DNA of 64,000 bases from Saturnia japonica (GCA_033032175.1 CM065322.1:14508001-14572000), one strand, 5' to 3'. Counted from the first letter of the stretch, positions 21,721 through 34,037 are shown. Notes: a model not told the origin generated them from the sequence alone. Made by a program: numbers and translations.

Positions 21721-21867
21721 TTGACAGAACACAATGAAAGTTAGCATCATATACATTGATTAGTGTCCAATGAATTCGCAAACAAACTTACGGACTAGTA
21801 GAAATCCGAATCTACATCTCAAGTAAATAGATCAACGAATTTACAACTATAGACTAGTTGCAATGAG

Positions 21868-22110
21868 ACAATGAGCCTAAGTTTCGGTAAAGAAAAACCA
21901 TCGTGATGAAACCATAGCATGGTGGTATGGTTTTTTAGAATGCCCACCTGGCTAGCTACCACCCTCAAGTTGACAACCTTTCGTCAGGCATCAATAGGTG
22001 TTTCGGCTGCTAATCTTGTGAGCTAATCTTCCACTAAGCCTAGCGTGCTACTATCTTGGGCCAACTTGTCACTTAAGATCAGGTAAGATGTGGCCATAAT
22101 GCTAAAGCCT
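21868..22110 (+). mobile_element. tRNA-derived SINE family G, 5'-truncated copy
   Basis: Starts inside the family at TAAGTTTCGGTAAAG, then CATGGTGGTATGG, CCACCTGGCTAGCTACC, and the ending CTTAAGATCAGGTAAGATG. The tRNA-like promoter head is missing, the usual fate of retrotransposed SINEs. Confidence 0.65.
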
Positions 22111-22711
22111 ATAAAGATAAAAAAAACCTATCAATTTCACAAAGACTATGAAAATTACATATAAAAGTTACTGTACTGAAAACTTTGTATGTAGTGTAAA
22201 GTTAGCCGGCCGTGGCCCCAAGCGGGGGCGCCTTATCACTAGCACGTTTTGGGCACATAAACCACTCACGCACCAACTCGGGCAAACAAATATTATTCGT
22301 AATAATAAATTTAAAGAAAGTAAATTGTGGATGTACTTGTCGAGATATCGAACGTAAAATGCAGGAACTTTACGTAGGTACGCGTATGTAAGGAAACAGT
22401 GTGGAAGTTGTGTAAAATTCGCTCGAGTTATAACCATTGCAATATTCATGAATTTGCTCGGCAAAATTAATTCTCGCTCATATTCCTTATTACTTTAGGG
22501 TAAACAACGTGCCCTGGCATAATCTGGTCACTATGGCTAGTAACATTTGTGACTTATTTGTGATTGTTCTAAAGAACTTGTTGAAGATTGATGATCAAGG
22601 TCTGTAAACAGTTCAAATTTGTGACTTATAAAAAACAAGCTTGAATTCTACCTATGTGATGTTAGTATCTTTTCTATTGTGGAGATCAATGAATTCAATG
22701 GTAACTCTTTT
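22111..22711. other. Unclassified; GC-rich patch at 22200-22235
   Basis: GCCGGCCGTGGCCCCAAGCG followed by GGGGCGCCTTATC stands out. A 98-codon minus frame and a 69-codon plus frame overlap it without recognisable domains. Confidence 0.4.
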
Positions 22712-22990
22712 TTAACCGATTTCAAAAAAGGAGGTTTTCTATTCGAATGTTTATTTTTAAATAGATGTTAGTTAGGTCATAACTTCTTTGTTTATGAACC
22801 GATATATATGTGTTTCTTTTTTCGTTGGAAGGGGATATCGCAAGGTTGGTCCCATTTTATTTTTATACACATTTGACCTTCTACTTGGAAGATGCATTAT
22901 GGAACTTCTAAATATTTATTGATGTTGGTTTTCTTCTTTGTTTAATTGACATCTTTTTTTTACTTATCCAACATTTGATTTGACTTATAC
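22712..22990 (+). repeat. Dispersed repeat F, copy 3
   Basis: Opens TAACCGATTTCAAAAAAGGA, continues through GGTTGGTCCCATTTTATTTT to about 22990. Parallel to 11762-12050. Confidence 0.6.
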
Positions 22991-23164
22991 AACCTGACGC
23001 ACTCAGAACTCAACAATTTTACATTCATGTATATAATAATATAATTTTACTATATATATTTTTTTTTTTTTTTTTTATTTATTTAATTATGCGAAACAAA
23101 ACCGCGTCGCGGTTAGTTCATTCGAAATGGTAGAAAGTCCACACAAATATTTATTACAAATCTC

Positions 23165-23401
23165 AAGAGAGTGTGTTTGTTTGAATGCGCTAATCCCTGT
23201 AACCAGTGATCAATTTTGAAAAAGTATTTTTGCATTTTATAGCCTATTTATTGAGAAAGGTTATAGACTAAGATTATAGACTTCACGCTGGGACCCTAAG
23301 GAACGGAGTAGTAATCTTGAACGTCAAGCAATCTGACAAGCAAGTACGTGATGTAAAAACATCAATATACTACACGGGCGAAACGAGAGGCGCGCATCTA
23401 G
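23165..23401 (+). mobile_element. Helitron family K, deleted copy
   Basis: 5' subterminal phrase GTTTGTTTGAATGCGCTAAT, then GCCTATTTATTGAG, and a 3' end GAAACGAGAGGCGCGCATCTAG followed by T (cut here to the final CTAG at 23398-23401). Confidence 0.55.
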
Positions 23402-23469
23402 TAATTATATTATATTTAACAAATTTTAATGTATCTACGGTTGTTATACTTGGTTAGTTTTATGCTATA

Positions 23470-23765
23470 CTAGCTGACCCGCGCAACTTCATCTGCGTCA
23501 CATAAGAGAGGCGGGTTAGAGGCAACTACCATATAATATATAGGTGTCGCCCGCCTCCAACATCATTCCACTAAAATTCACTCGCAGTACTTGATTATTA
23601 TTTTGCTGCGGAGTTATTTTCAAACTGTGACATCTCCTAAGATATTCATTGAAATCCAATGATGTAAAGGCTAACTTTGTTCAAAATTAAATACTTGTGA
23701 TGAATAAAATATTTATTTCGATAAGGATTAATACCATGTTTATAAAAACAACCAAAATGACGCAT
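23470..23765 (-). mobile_element. Helitron family K, copy lacking its 5' half
   Basis: Plus strand begins CTAGCTGACCCGCGCAACTT, then GATTATTATTTTGCTGCGGA, CATCTCCTAAGATATT and GATAAGGATTAATACCATG; all appear inverted in the long copy at 44836-45498. It stops at about 23765, before the family's 5' part. Confidence 0.65.
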
Positions 23766-24834
23766 GTATGTATTATTAATATGTATTATTTCCGATGTAT
23801 TATTTTACTCTATGCAGAGACATCAGCCCTCACATTATCGAAGTTTTTATTTCTTTAAAATTAAAAGAGGTTTCAGTTAAATCTATTTGGTACGTATATT
23901 AATTTTAATATATTTTACTTCTAAATATTATATGTAAACTATTAAGTTATATTTATACTACGTACGGCTTATAAACACAGAATATATACGTTTACCATGG
24001 ACGTATAAAAACTATTTATACATCCATGACATTTACTATGAGTTTCGTAAAGTTTTCATCTAGTGACAGCTTATTGAACTACTTATTGAATAGATAGCTG
24101 TCTAACAGTCACAAATGTATTCAGAAACACTTGATGAAATAAACTTTTTATAAGCTACAGTTCAATAGCTTATTATTTAGTTATTACTTCTACATATAAG
24201 CCTACTGTTGCCGGAACCCGACAAAGCAAAATAGAATCATAGTTGGGTTTATCAGTGTGTGTGGTATAGTAATTATATGCCAATATGAATCCAACACATT
24301 AACCGTCCCAATAAAACTTCAAAAATAATTAAAATCATACCTTAATGTACCGGCCTTAAGGTTTTTTGAAAAACTTGAAACCCCTTTTATTCCTTTCTTA
24401 CCAAAAGCATAAATATAAATATTCATATCTCTAATTTGAAACATGATGGATGAAACTTTCACCCAAGTTTTATTTTCACCACAGGTGGAATAACACAATG
24501 AAATAATTTACTTGTAGCAAAATTGTATAATTCAGATAATTTACAATAAAATATATAAACTACCACGAGCCGCGGATGACAGCGTCATAAAATAAAATAG
24601 TAATTATGCCGTACTGCGTAGTTAAACAGTTTAAAAAATACTTCAGCCAATCTTAAAAAGAATACTGGACTATCATTTAATAGTTAATTATTAGAAATAC
24701 AATACATTTCTTATTAAGTATAACAATGTTATTAAATCAACAAACCAGATTGACAGCAATGTCATTTCAACAAACTGGTTGGTATGGCAGCCGATGTCAT
24801 TTCACTGTTATCGCGCATGCGCATTTGATGTTCC
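23766..24834. other. AT-rich stretch, nothing recognised
   Basis: No supported coding or repeat feature. Confidence 0.45.
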
Positions 24835-25018
24835 CATATTTTGTCCATAGAAATTTTATTTTATTTTATAAGAATTTTTATTTTCGCTACAAAAAGTACC
24901 TCTAAAATCTATCTCTATAACAAAATTCATCAAAATTGGTTCAACGGTTTAGGCGTGAAAACGTAACAGACAGATAGACAGACAAACAGAGTTACTTTCG
25001 GATTTATAATATTAGCAT
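24835..25018 (-). mobile_element. Helitron-like 5' end remnant
   Basis: TTGGTTCAACGGTTTAGGCG, GAAAACGTAACAGACAG and TTACTTTCGGATTTATAATATTAGCATGGA-type ending (split here) form a common lepidopteran element terminus. The other end is not found. Confidence 0.5.
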
Positions 25019-25646
25019 GGAGTATTCATATGGACAAGCTTTAAAAAATTACATCCAGTCCCTAAGCCGTGTAAGCCCACGCAATAACGCATATAACTGG
25101 CGTATAATTGTCCCATATAATTACATAACCATGAACCATTAACTTCCTTTGAACGGCAACGGTAAAATATTGAATTTAAAACACAATTACGTATGTAAAA
25201 TATACATGTATCTGAACATTTTATTTCAAGAATGTCATTCATGGTCGCGCCCATTTGTAGACTACAGTCGGTGGAATTCGTTGCGCTGGTGATAATATCC
25301 GAACGTAATTTTTATTACACCGCTAGACCGCTACCTAGTGCCGGGACTATCGAATTTATTTTATCGAATAAACTAATGAGTATATATCGATAATCGATTA
25401 TGTATAATTGTCGAACGATTCGAATTATATATAAGATAATTACTAATCGCTTCAATAAATTCTAATTTAGTTTATGGAGCGTTCATGAGTATAAATACGT
25501 ATATTTATGAAGTAAAACTTTTTATATTAAGTGTTAATAAAGAACATTATGTTACGGGAATAGGAAAGAATGGGAAGTGAAAGGCAAGTAGCAACTAAGG
25601 TTGCGAAACGAGTAAAAAATTATTTTTGTATTTTATAGTCTAATAA
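25019..25646. other. Unclassified AT-rich stretch
   Basis: ATCGATAATCGATTAT-type palindromic A/T sequence at 25380-25410. An 80-codon minus frame (25012-25254) matches nothing known to me. Confidence 0.4.
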
Positions 25647-26270
25647 CTGTGCCTCACGGTTTCATACGGGTTAATTTTATCTGAAGAACACTGCTCCGCA
25701 ACCGCACCCGTGTAGTCTATCACAATTTTTCTTTCCGCAAATACAAATTATTTTAATTTTTCATTATCTCCTAAACTACGTGTGCAAATAATATATTATA
25801 AAGAATCAAATTTTACTTTATAAAATTGTCTTTATGATAAAATAACTTTTGTTTGGAAGGATTATTATGCCATGTCTATAAATAATGCTTATAAATAATT
25901 TTTAAATTTCAACAAAACTTGGTCACAAAGTACATTATTGTGCCTTATGTATAAGATATAGGCATTTCTATCCTTGACTTTTTTTATATATTGTAAGGAC
26001 CAATATTTTTGTAGAACATTGTATTTCCGTATCATTAACGATTATGCCAGCGCACGCGGACAAAGCAGTTCGAGAGGGCCTCGACTTCCGACTTACGTAA
26101 CAATATTTAAGACTAGCTCAAAGTTGTAGCCTAATGTTAGATAGCCTATACTATTCCTCGTGAGTTTGGCTATCATAAACAAAAAAAAATTCGAATCCCA
26201 CCCTTAGTTCCAGAGATTAGCGTGTTTAAACAAATAAACAAAGAAAAAACCGCTGTAAAACTTAAAAAAA
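25647..26270 (-). mobile_element. Non-autonomous Helitron family B, copy 1
   Basis: Colinear with 38270-38918 and 56865-57510 over about 620 bp: CCCGTGTAGTCTATCACAAT, GCCAGCGCACGCGGACAAAG, GAGGGCCTCGACTTCCG. The CTAG end has decayed (TAATAACTGTGCC) and the TCTATAC end is replaced. Confidence 0.7.
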
Positions 26271-26457
26271 AAACTGAACAATAACGGAAAAACTTTGTGC
26301 AGTGAAAAGTTGTCCAACTGAGGGAAAATTAAAAAATTAAATCTTTGGCGCTATCTCTAAAATTTACGGACTTGCTACCGTGGTCTTTATTTGACGCTTT
26401 TCGACGGACACTTAATCAATCATACATAGAGATGGTATTCTTGGTCTGTACTCTCCA

Positions 26458-26977
26458 TCTATACAATTAATAAAATTGAAGTGTCTGTTTGTAATGTCAA
26501 AATAACAGTTTTTTACTAAATGCATATGAAAGTATATACGATACCTATAACTAAAAGCCCATTATAAAATTTTTTGTCTGTCTGTCTGTTTGTTCCGGAT
26601 AATCTCCGAAACGGTTCGGCCGATTTTGACGGGACTTTCACTGATAGATAGCTGATGATATAGGGAGTAACTTAGGCTAATTTTATTTTTCAAAAAGAAT
26701 TAGGGTTCCGCATAAATATAAAAAAACAGGTCATGGTGAATCAATTCGGGCACTTAAATGGCTTATGCTGAGTAAAAAATAAGAGATACATCAAATTAAT
26801 GTACTACATAGTTATAGGCATTAAAAAGACCTACAAAAATGTCCGGGAGAGTATATATTTATCTTCTAAGGAACATCCACAATAAGCATTTTTGTCTTTA
26901 AAATAGCCGGGAGTTGGGAGCAAGATTTCACGCGGGCATTCTGTAGTCCACGTGAGCGAAGCCACGGGCACAGCTAG
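26458..26977 (+). mobile_element. Non-autonomous Helitron family A, full-length copy 3
   Basis: TCTATACAATTAATAAAATT to GCCACGGGCACAGCTAG then T, 520 bp. The best-kept ends of this family: 5' TC and 3' CTAG are both intact. Confidence 0.8.
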
Positions 26978-28789
26978 TAGTTATATAATCTGACGCGGAC
27001 CAAACCGCTTATAGATACATATTACTATTAAATAACCGACTTAGCACGTGCTTAGAGCTACTATATCAAGTATTTAACAATATGTATCAAATATTTAAAA
27101 GCTTGTAACCAAACACCAGGATTTAACAATAGCTCTTTAGGATCAAAAGGATGAGTTCCGGGTGGGCCGGGAACGCCCCTACACGCCAAAGTCCCTGCTT
27201 TATGGACGCTTAACATTATAATTCAACCCGGCTAATGTTCTAATAATAATAAATATAAATATTTTCATTTGCTTTGATTTAATAGGGTCTGTTTGTAGGA
27301 GGATATATTAGAGCGGACATTTTTTCCAAAGAAATTTTGGAGTATTATTTCTAGTGTAACATAGAAATTTAACTTCGACTTATTTGCCATTATAAAAATA
27401 AAAATTTGTTAAAATAGTATTTCATAAGGCGCCTCCTCCACGAGCGACCTCCTATCGTCGGGTGATCTCCACGGTACGATTATTCCACCGCTTGTTATTG
27501 TCGCGACACGTGACGGATTAACAATTATCCACAACAAGTTGTTTTTTTTATATGTGTTCTATTTGGTGACAGGCAAGGGCGAAATCAAAACATGTCACGT
27601 TTTGCAGCGAGTGCGCTTGCGTCAATATCATTCGTTGCATCGCCATGTGGGGACACGTTCATATAGTTGTAATATAATGAGGTGGCAGGACGATGATATC
27701 GCCGCGATAAACTCGTTCGTGGAGATGGTGCCTAAATTTAGATGCAAAATAAGCGTAAGGAATTTTATTGGAAGCGTTTTTTTTTTCAATCAAATGATGT
27801 AAATCATGATGAAATATCAGTTCCGAAATGACGCAAGCATGTAATGGAGTATTTGGTCGGGAGTAAAAGCATTCCGATCGGACGTCACTACGTGCCATTC
27901 GGCCAGCGTCGTGTTTGGTCGGCTCTTTTCGACTCAGCGCTCCCCTCTCAACATTTATACTGAACGTTTTGTTATGTTAATCTTATAGGTTATTTGTGCG
28001 TATTAAGTACATATACTAAGTTTAAAATTATAATACAGAATAAAATATATTTATTTTGTAAATAATTTAAAAAATATATATTAATCCCGTAACGCTGACA
28101 TTTTACCTTTTATATAACTATCTGAATATTTTTTATATTATTTTTGTTTTTATTTATTCATATATATTTCAATATAAAAATATGTTTAGGTACGTGCCGG
28201 CTCACAATTTTTATTATTATTTACGTTTTCTTTCTAACGATGTAAGTAGTTATGTTTATTTTGTGAGCGTGTTTGCATTATTTCGTGATGTTTAAGAGCG
28301 TATACTGTACAGTTATTCCCGGAACTTCGAGATTCCAGAGATGCGTGTTCGCCAATTACCATCTTCCATTTTGTTTACTATAATTTTATTTTTAGGTTGT
28401 AACATTGAACTCAACGCATCGTTTTAAATTTTATTATATTGGGAGTATTTCCTATGAGTAATATTTTTATGAGTAATTATTTTAATAGTCATAGTAGTAG
28501 TAGGTATATTTATTTCAATATTTTATGAGAAAAGTCCTAGTTGAAACTAGAATTAAAGTCATGTTTTTTAGGATCAAGTTTCAAATGCAAATTAGATGAC
28601 ATAAATTTTTAAATTTCTTTTGATACAGTATTTGTTAATTGTAACTAATTATCTATGTAATTAATGAGGATATTACACATAAATTACATTTACATATTTT
28701 ATTTACAACGATAATTTTAGTTGTAGATGTAGAAATAGGGCTGTAAAATTCAAATATAGTTTCAAGAATACTTTGTCTTTTTTTCCCCG
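26978..28789. other. Less repetitive region, no gene recognised
   Basis: 27120-27200 and 27420-27960 are GC-richer and more complex than their surroundings. Overlapping frames of 79-87 codons (27539-27802 plus, 27659-27898 minus) have no known domain. 27960-28790 is AT-rich. Confidence 0.4.
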
Positions 28790-29595
28790 TACTTAATAAT
28801 CACAAATCCACTAAATATTTAAAAACACTATTTCAACATCTCGTGGATACGCATAATAGACAACTAATATCTTCTGATTCTTTAATTCTCAGTTGTTCAG
28901 GCAACACTATTTTTTATCTGTGCACGGCTACTTAAAAAAAAAACGGTTTTTCGACGTCGGACTGGTCGGAGTGTTCGGAGCCTTATAATCATTTTTCCAA
29001 ATTTATTATGTACTGTGATTGCTTCATAAAAAACGCTTGTTCGTGGTGGAACAGTTTTGTGTGTACCTAATCAGATACAATAACTCGGACAACGGCGGCC
29101 GCTACAGTGAAGTGTGGATTTGCACCCGGTCAAGGACACAACATCAACGGCGATCCCCAGGTAAGTCGGTACTGTTCAGCCGGGCTCAGTTATTTTTGTT
29201 GGGCCTGAACAACTCCCGAATTGACAGGATATAGGAAGTTCCGGGACCGGCGAGTTACATGGCTATCGAAGGCTTTAATTCGCCGTTCATAGTATCCGGC
29301 CCCCACATCAGTATACCAAGTCGTCATACTAATTTCCGCGGTCGATCTTTCGCCGTAACACGCACGACTGTGGAATTCCTTTCCTATCAACATCCAACTA
29401 GCCAGCTTCCAGGATTCCTGCAAGTATTTGTTACGAAGGTTTTACTTAGGGCAGTTGAATACTGGCTAGACTTTTTTTACTAAATACTTATATACTTTTC
29501 TTTTGCTCCCCTGAAAATCTGGTAGAGAATACTTCTTAGCATGATGTCTTCCGATTGTACTTTTTTGTGCAATGAAGAATTTTTTTTTTAACTAT
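28790..29595 (+). pseudogene. LINE family V 3' end, split by a solo LTR
   Basis: Left piece 28790-28893 (CGTGGATACGCATAATAGAC, TCTTCTGATTC, TTCTCAGT) and right piece 29308-29595 (AGTATACCAAGTCGTCATAC onward) join to match the minus-strand copy at 6500-6885. The joined frame carries SIPSRHTNFRGRSFAVT, then frameshifted SFPINIQLASFQDS. The 3' UTR with TACTTTTTTGTGCAATGAAG follows. Confidence 0.7.
28894..29307. mobile_element. Solo LTR, 414 bp, 5-bp target duplication
   Basis: TGTTCAGGCAACAC...GGCCCCCACA, TG...CA termini, flanked by the perfect direct repeat TCAGT (28889-28893 and 29308-29312). The intact LINE V copy at 6500-6885 shows the uninterrupted site. It includes a splice-donor consensus CAGGTAAGT (29158-29166). 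No internal retroviral-type coding is present, so it is the product of LTR-LTR recombination. Orientation and family (BEL/Pao or Gypsy) are not determined. Confidence 0.85.
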
Positions 29596-30189
29596 GGATA
29601 GGCTTGCGTTTCACCACTAACGTGTATGAACCGAAATGTATCCGATAAAAAACGGATATACTGGCAAATTACGCCGTTGTTCAAGGCTTTGCAGCCTTGC
29701 CTCAACTAGCGAATCGTTTCCAATGAGTTTTTGGTACGTCTCTCGATTGCCTCTAATGCCTCAAGTTCGTACCTGCTTATATAGTTTTTTTTTTTTACTA
29801 ATCGTATAGTTTCATTTTACTGGTAATTAATGTTACGCATGTAGAAAGATAATACTAGAAGTAAAAAAATTAACAAACAGTTATCACACATTATAAAATA
29901 AAAGGCATATCTATACTAATCTAGCGCAACCCCGTTCATAAAGAAATTAAAATCAGTTTAAGTATGTTTACGGCGGTCACGGGCACCGTTAGGCCGGGAG
30001 CTAACAAATAACCACTAATCGATATTCCGATCAAGTCTGCGCGGGCGCAACTATGTACAGGGGGTTCTACTTTTTTAAACAATTATGGGACCTTTAATGA
30101 CCCCAATCTCTGGGGTGAGTAAGACGCACCACTTTGCTTGAATGTTATTTTTTAATATCAAGAATAATGACAATTTTTTTGACATATAG
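29596..30189. other. Unclassified stretch
   Basis: AAGGCTTTGCAGCCTT (29682-29697) is a small hairpin. A GC-richer patch lies at 29970-30060. Nothing else is supported. Confidence 0.4.
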
Positions 30190-30410
30190 GTTTTGTGTCT
30201 GACATCAATCTCACCTGATATTAAGTGACGATGAGAGTAGAGGAACTGGCTCTTAAATGTAAGTACACACTTGTAGTGAAGGATGTAGCTGGTTAGCACC
30301 AAAATGGAATGCCCCCCATGATATGTCTTCGTCATCCAATTCGAACCCACGTTGTTGACGCCGCGCCGTACTCAGACACCCCCGCGTTAACGCTTACACT
30401 AAGCTTTAGG
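30190..30410 (-). mobile_element. tRNA-derived SINE family G, copy
   Basis: Minus strand: B-box-like GGGTTCGAATTGG, then GACGAAGACATATCATGG, the body AGCTGGTTAGC-type region and the tail CACTTAATATCAGGTGAGAT. The A-box region is GC-rich and diverged. Confidence 0.6.
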
Positions 30411-32079
30411 GAATAAGTAATATAGAAAGTCCTGGTACCACTTTACCGATTTTTAAAGATTAAATTTCAGTAGATCCTTACACAGTTAGCTTCTCTATCA
30501 TTTTGCATATTTGAAAGGCAGATCGATGTTAATAAAGCTTTTGCTTCTTTTGTTGATGGGTTTTTTACTTCTCTCTTCTAACTTTGGCTGTCGAGTGTGG
30601 TCAAATGATAGTATTTGAAGTTTCCGAAAATTTATTTAGTCGACATATTTCGGTATATCGTTAATTAGGTTCAATAAAAGATATTTCACATTTACCACAA
30701 CAAGCAGTAAAACAATCATTGGTCCAATTGGTGACACAAGTAATTCGCGGGAAGCTATTGATCTTAATTGCACCAGCTAATTGATTGATTTATTACCAGT
30801 TTTAGCTAGCAACTGCGCATGATTTGTACTGATAGTACATTAAAAAGTATAAAAATGTATATTATAAATATTAAACATAAAGATATTCTTTATATTGGCA
30901 CAAGTCGTGTTTTAAATTATCTTAAAACATGTTGATTACTTACAACGAGATAAGTTTGAAAATGGTTTATATACAAATAGTAACTAATTAACTTTAATAG
31001 AGTTCAATTCATTTTTGAATTTCACTGTAACATTAAAGATTTAAAAAAAAATGCTAATGAGTACATTTATTCTGTACAAATCAAAGAAAAATAAATAATA
31101 GGTGTATTTAGTTATTGTACGCGCGTTAGAATATCTTGACGATTGATTTACATAAAACTAAGTTAATGATATAAAGTAATAAAAGGATTGAAAAATAAAT
31201 CATTATTGATTTTAAATTATGTAATTTATTTCTACATGACACTGATACAGAATTTGAAAAAAGTGACTAAGTATGTTCTAAAAAAAATTAAATTTAAATA
31301 ACAATTACGCGCAAAAATGTATAGCTGTCTTTCTCCTTCTCTCTACATTATATCTTTCTTCTCTCTCGTGTAACCAAATGTGCCTAAACGTGACGTATCC
31401 TTAAAATTGAACTCTAAGTTCTCGTCCAAAAAACTATTGAACCGCTCTGACTAAGAAATTTCATTTCAACAAAAAATTTAGCAACCATATTGTTATTGTA
31501 GACATTTTGCTTAAAATTCACTCTCTTTTTGTATATCTTTGGTGATATTTTTTTTTTAAATAAAATTAAGATTGTAAAAAAAATCAATTAATATTATTAT
31601 TGGCTTTCTCAAAATACACGATACATTGTCTAACATAAACATGTGAATCATTATAGATGAACGTATAATTCGAATTTATATTTATCTAATATGGATTATT
31701 GTACGCGTTACCCGCATAAGGAAAGCTCTTTGATGTTTGAATTCTAAACACCCTGTAGTGAAAACAAATAGACACGGAATAGTTTACGTAAGTTTATTGT
31801 TATTGAATCATAGCCCAGGATATATGCTCCGGTTTGTATTTCTGATACCTATAAATACATATAGATACGTGAAATGTTACCTTTGTCGAGGAGATATAAA
31901 CCGCTGTATACAGTATGCCAGCGGGTTTGGTACATGTTTTTCAACTTTAAATTTACGATCAAACATTTTGTTTTCTCTCCTTATAATTTTGATTATATCA
32001 TGTTGATATTTAAAAAAGCATACGTTTTTGAATGGAAAACAAAAAAAATCATTATCAATCCTTATAAATAACATAATTG
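30411..32079. other. AT-rich stretch, nothing recognised
   Basis: Overlapping open frames at 31737-32104 on both strands are low-complexity chance frames. No repeat partner found. Confidence 0.45.
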
Positions 32080-32218
32080 AAGTTTGCCGTTGTGCGCGCA
32101 CCACGCAAAAACTACTCGAAAAATTTTGATAATTTTTTGATACTTGGACAAATTATCACGATATCTTCATATACAATAATTCTGTAGCCAACGCGAGCGG
32201 AGCCCTGGGCACAGCTAG
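32080..32218 (+). mobile_element. Helitron-like 3' end
   Basis: Ends AACGCGAGCGGAGCCCTGGG then CACAGCTAG with a following T, the shared Helitron 3' terminus. Upstream GTGCGCGCACCACGC resembles 37940-37970 (inverted). 5' end not located. Confidence 0.5.
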
Positions 32219-32689
32219 TAGTAAAATATACAGAATGGATTTTTTTGAAAGGGCAGTAAGAATCAGAAAAGTTGTAGCTACAGAAAAAAATTCTGTGACT
32301 TTGACCTGCGATTACAGATTTTGGAAACGTCAGCTGAAAAATGGGAAATGCCAATCAATCGTGTTTCCTATAAGAATCAATAAACTTTATGGGACTAATT
32401 AAGGTCAAAGCACTACCATTATCAAAAAAATTTGTGGTGTATCATATATATTTCGTATAAAATCATCATAGCTTGGATAAGCTTTCGTAAAAAAGAGTGT
32501 CCATATGAAATGACAATTATTTCAGAAAGAGACATATTATTATTAAAAAAGGAGCACAATCATACATTGTATTATATAATAGCTCGTTAGCTTGCGAATA
32601 ATCAATTAAATAAAAATAAAAAGGTAGATTCACAACCCAAAATTGGAATTACTTAATAACGTATAATCGAATTTATACATCTCAAAGTA
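32219..32689. other. AT-rich stretch, nothing recognised
   Basis: No supported feature. Confidence 0.45.
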
Positions 32690-33240
32690 AGCATTCGAGA
32701 GCGAAAGTAAGCACCCACAATTTTCTGCTCGAAAATTTGATAACTTCATCTCGCGTAATCATAGTGTTGCCAGAGAAAATGACGACCACCAATCGCGTGC
32801 TGCAATTTTAAAAAGAGAACGTGTTTGAATTCGGAACATAATGTTCAAATGACGGCGGACCTCCGACGAAGACGATCTATTTAAATCGTTCGTTGATAAT
32901 TTGCAAAATGAAAGCATGCGCACTTTTTTTCAATGGTTTGTTTTTTGTCTTCTCAGCTTAATTTTGAAATGTCCCTGAACTCTCTGGAATTATTCGGCTG
33001 GTTAATTGAATATTTTATTACGGCTGGTACCTAATACGGTTTTTGGGGACTTCATGAATATGGAAGCGTGCTCCCTCGGGTGCCCGAATAACAGCCTACG
33101 TATTTATTCATTACCAAGCGGAGTTGAGCAGAAAATGTAGGCGCCTTATGTCGTAACTTTCATCCGCTCGGGCGCTTTATCGCGTTAACGCAAATGTTTG
33201 CCTAATGAAATTTAATTTGAAACAATGAACCTATATCCAG
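32690..33240. other. Complex non-coding block, possible conserved element
   Basis: Unlike its surroundings this ~550 bp contains few runs and no partner in the window. Subregions CGGCGGACCTCCGACGAAG (32864-32882) and the TCATCCGCTCGGGCGCTTTATCGCG stretch near 33160-33185, next to homeodomain-like TAAT sites (CCTAATGAAATTTAATTT), could be regulatory. No frame is open. Confidence 0.25.
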
Positions 33241-33446
33241 GTCTTTTACCCTTTACCTCGGTCTTTGAAATTTCTCTTATATGTATTACAATTTTTTTTT
33301 CGAATTTATACTTTTTTCGACGCGTGTATTAGACACCGATGAAATTACACATTAATGACAATTAAAAAAATCTGGTTTATGCCTTAAAAAAGTGAACACA
33401 GCTTTCTGACTGACTGTTTTTTTAATTACGTTTAATATTCCTAAGA

Positions 33447-33655
33447 GTGACTGCTATGTTCCAGGTCCTGGTTTCACTTTTCCAGGTCGAGCCAAGTGTT
33501 ATTGGGTTTTTCTATGAAATTCTCATTAGCAGCTCGGAGTTTGGCTTTGGGCCCGATTGATGGCAATAGGCTCGCCCTCTATTACATAGGATCACTTCTG
33601 CCTAACCCTTCGTGGAATACAGGCGTGATGGTATTGTAGAAGAAATATTGCAAAG
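33447..33655 (+). mobile_element. tRNA-derived SINE family U, copy 1
   Basis: Head GACTGCTATGTTCCAGGTCC and a decayed B-box region CTGGTTTCACTTTTCCAGG correspond to the tRNA-like part of 47463-47700 (reversed). Body GTTTGGCTTTGGGCCCGATT, then the tail TCTGCCTAACCCTTCGTGGA and CAGGCGTGATGG. Confidence 0.65.
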
Positions 33656-33710
33656 GGAGGATCCTCCGACCAGACGGGTGTTATGTCTGGCGGGCAGCTG
33701 CCTAACGGTT

Positions 33711-34037
33711 GTTTTTTTTTTTTTTTTTTTTGAACTGACTACACTGTTAGTCTTAGGGGCCCTATCCAAAAACAGAGCCGCTGCGGCTTTTACAGCTTCA
33801 CCGGACTTGGGGGCGAGCGCTTAGGGCATTCAGCCGCGAAAGTTTTTGACGACTCGCACGAGGGTGCCAGAGTGGCCGAACCTCGGCTCGGGCGGTCGTC
33901 GAGAATGCGAAAAGGTCGCGATCTATCTAATTCTCTAATCTTAAGAAAATTCGAGCTAACAAACATATACTCATATGCACGTTCCCCTCCTCCTGGGAGG
34001 AAGGAGGGAACCATGCGTATGTGTATTTAGTAATCGG
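33711..34037 (-). mobile_element. Poly-A SINE family W, full copy 1
   Basis: A T run (poly-A tail on the minus strand) then TGAACTGACTACACTGTTAG, GGGGCCCTATCCAAAAACAG, GAGCCGCTGCGGC, and the 5' end on the minus strand beginning TCCGATTACTAAATACACAT. About 325 bp. An imperfect flanking repeat (AACGGTTG / AATGGTTT) is possible. A 74-codon minus frame spans most of it, suggesting the 5' part was captured from a coding sequence or a LINE. Confidence 0.75.

Noticed and set aside
29019..29234. GC-rich open frame followed by a CAGGTAAGT donor, looking like a host exon
   Set aside because: It lies fully inside the 414-bp solo LTR that has TG...CA ends and a TCAGT target duplication.
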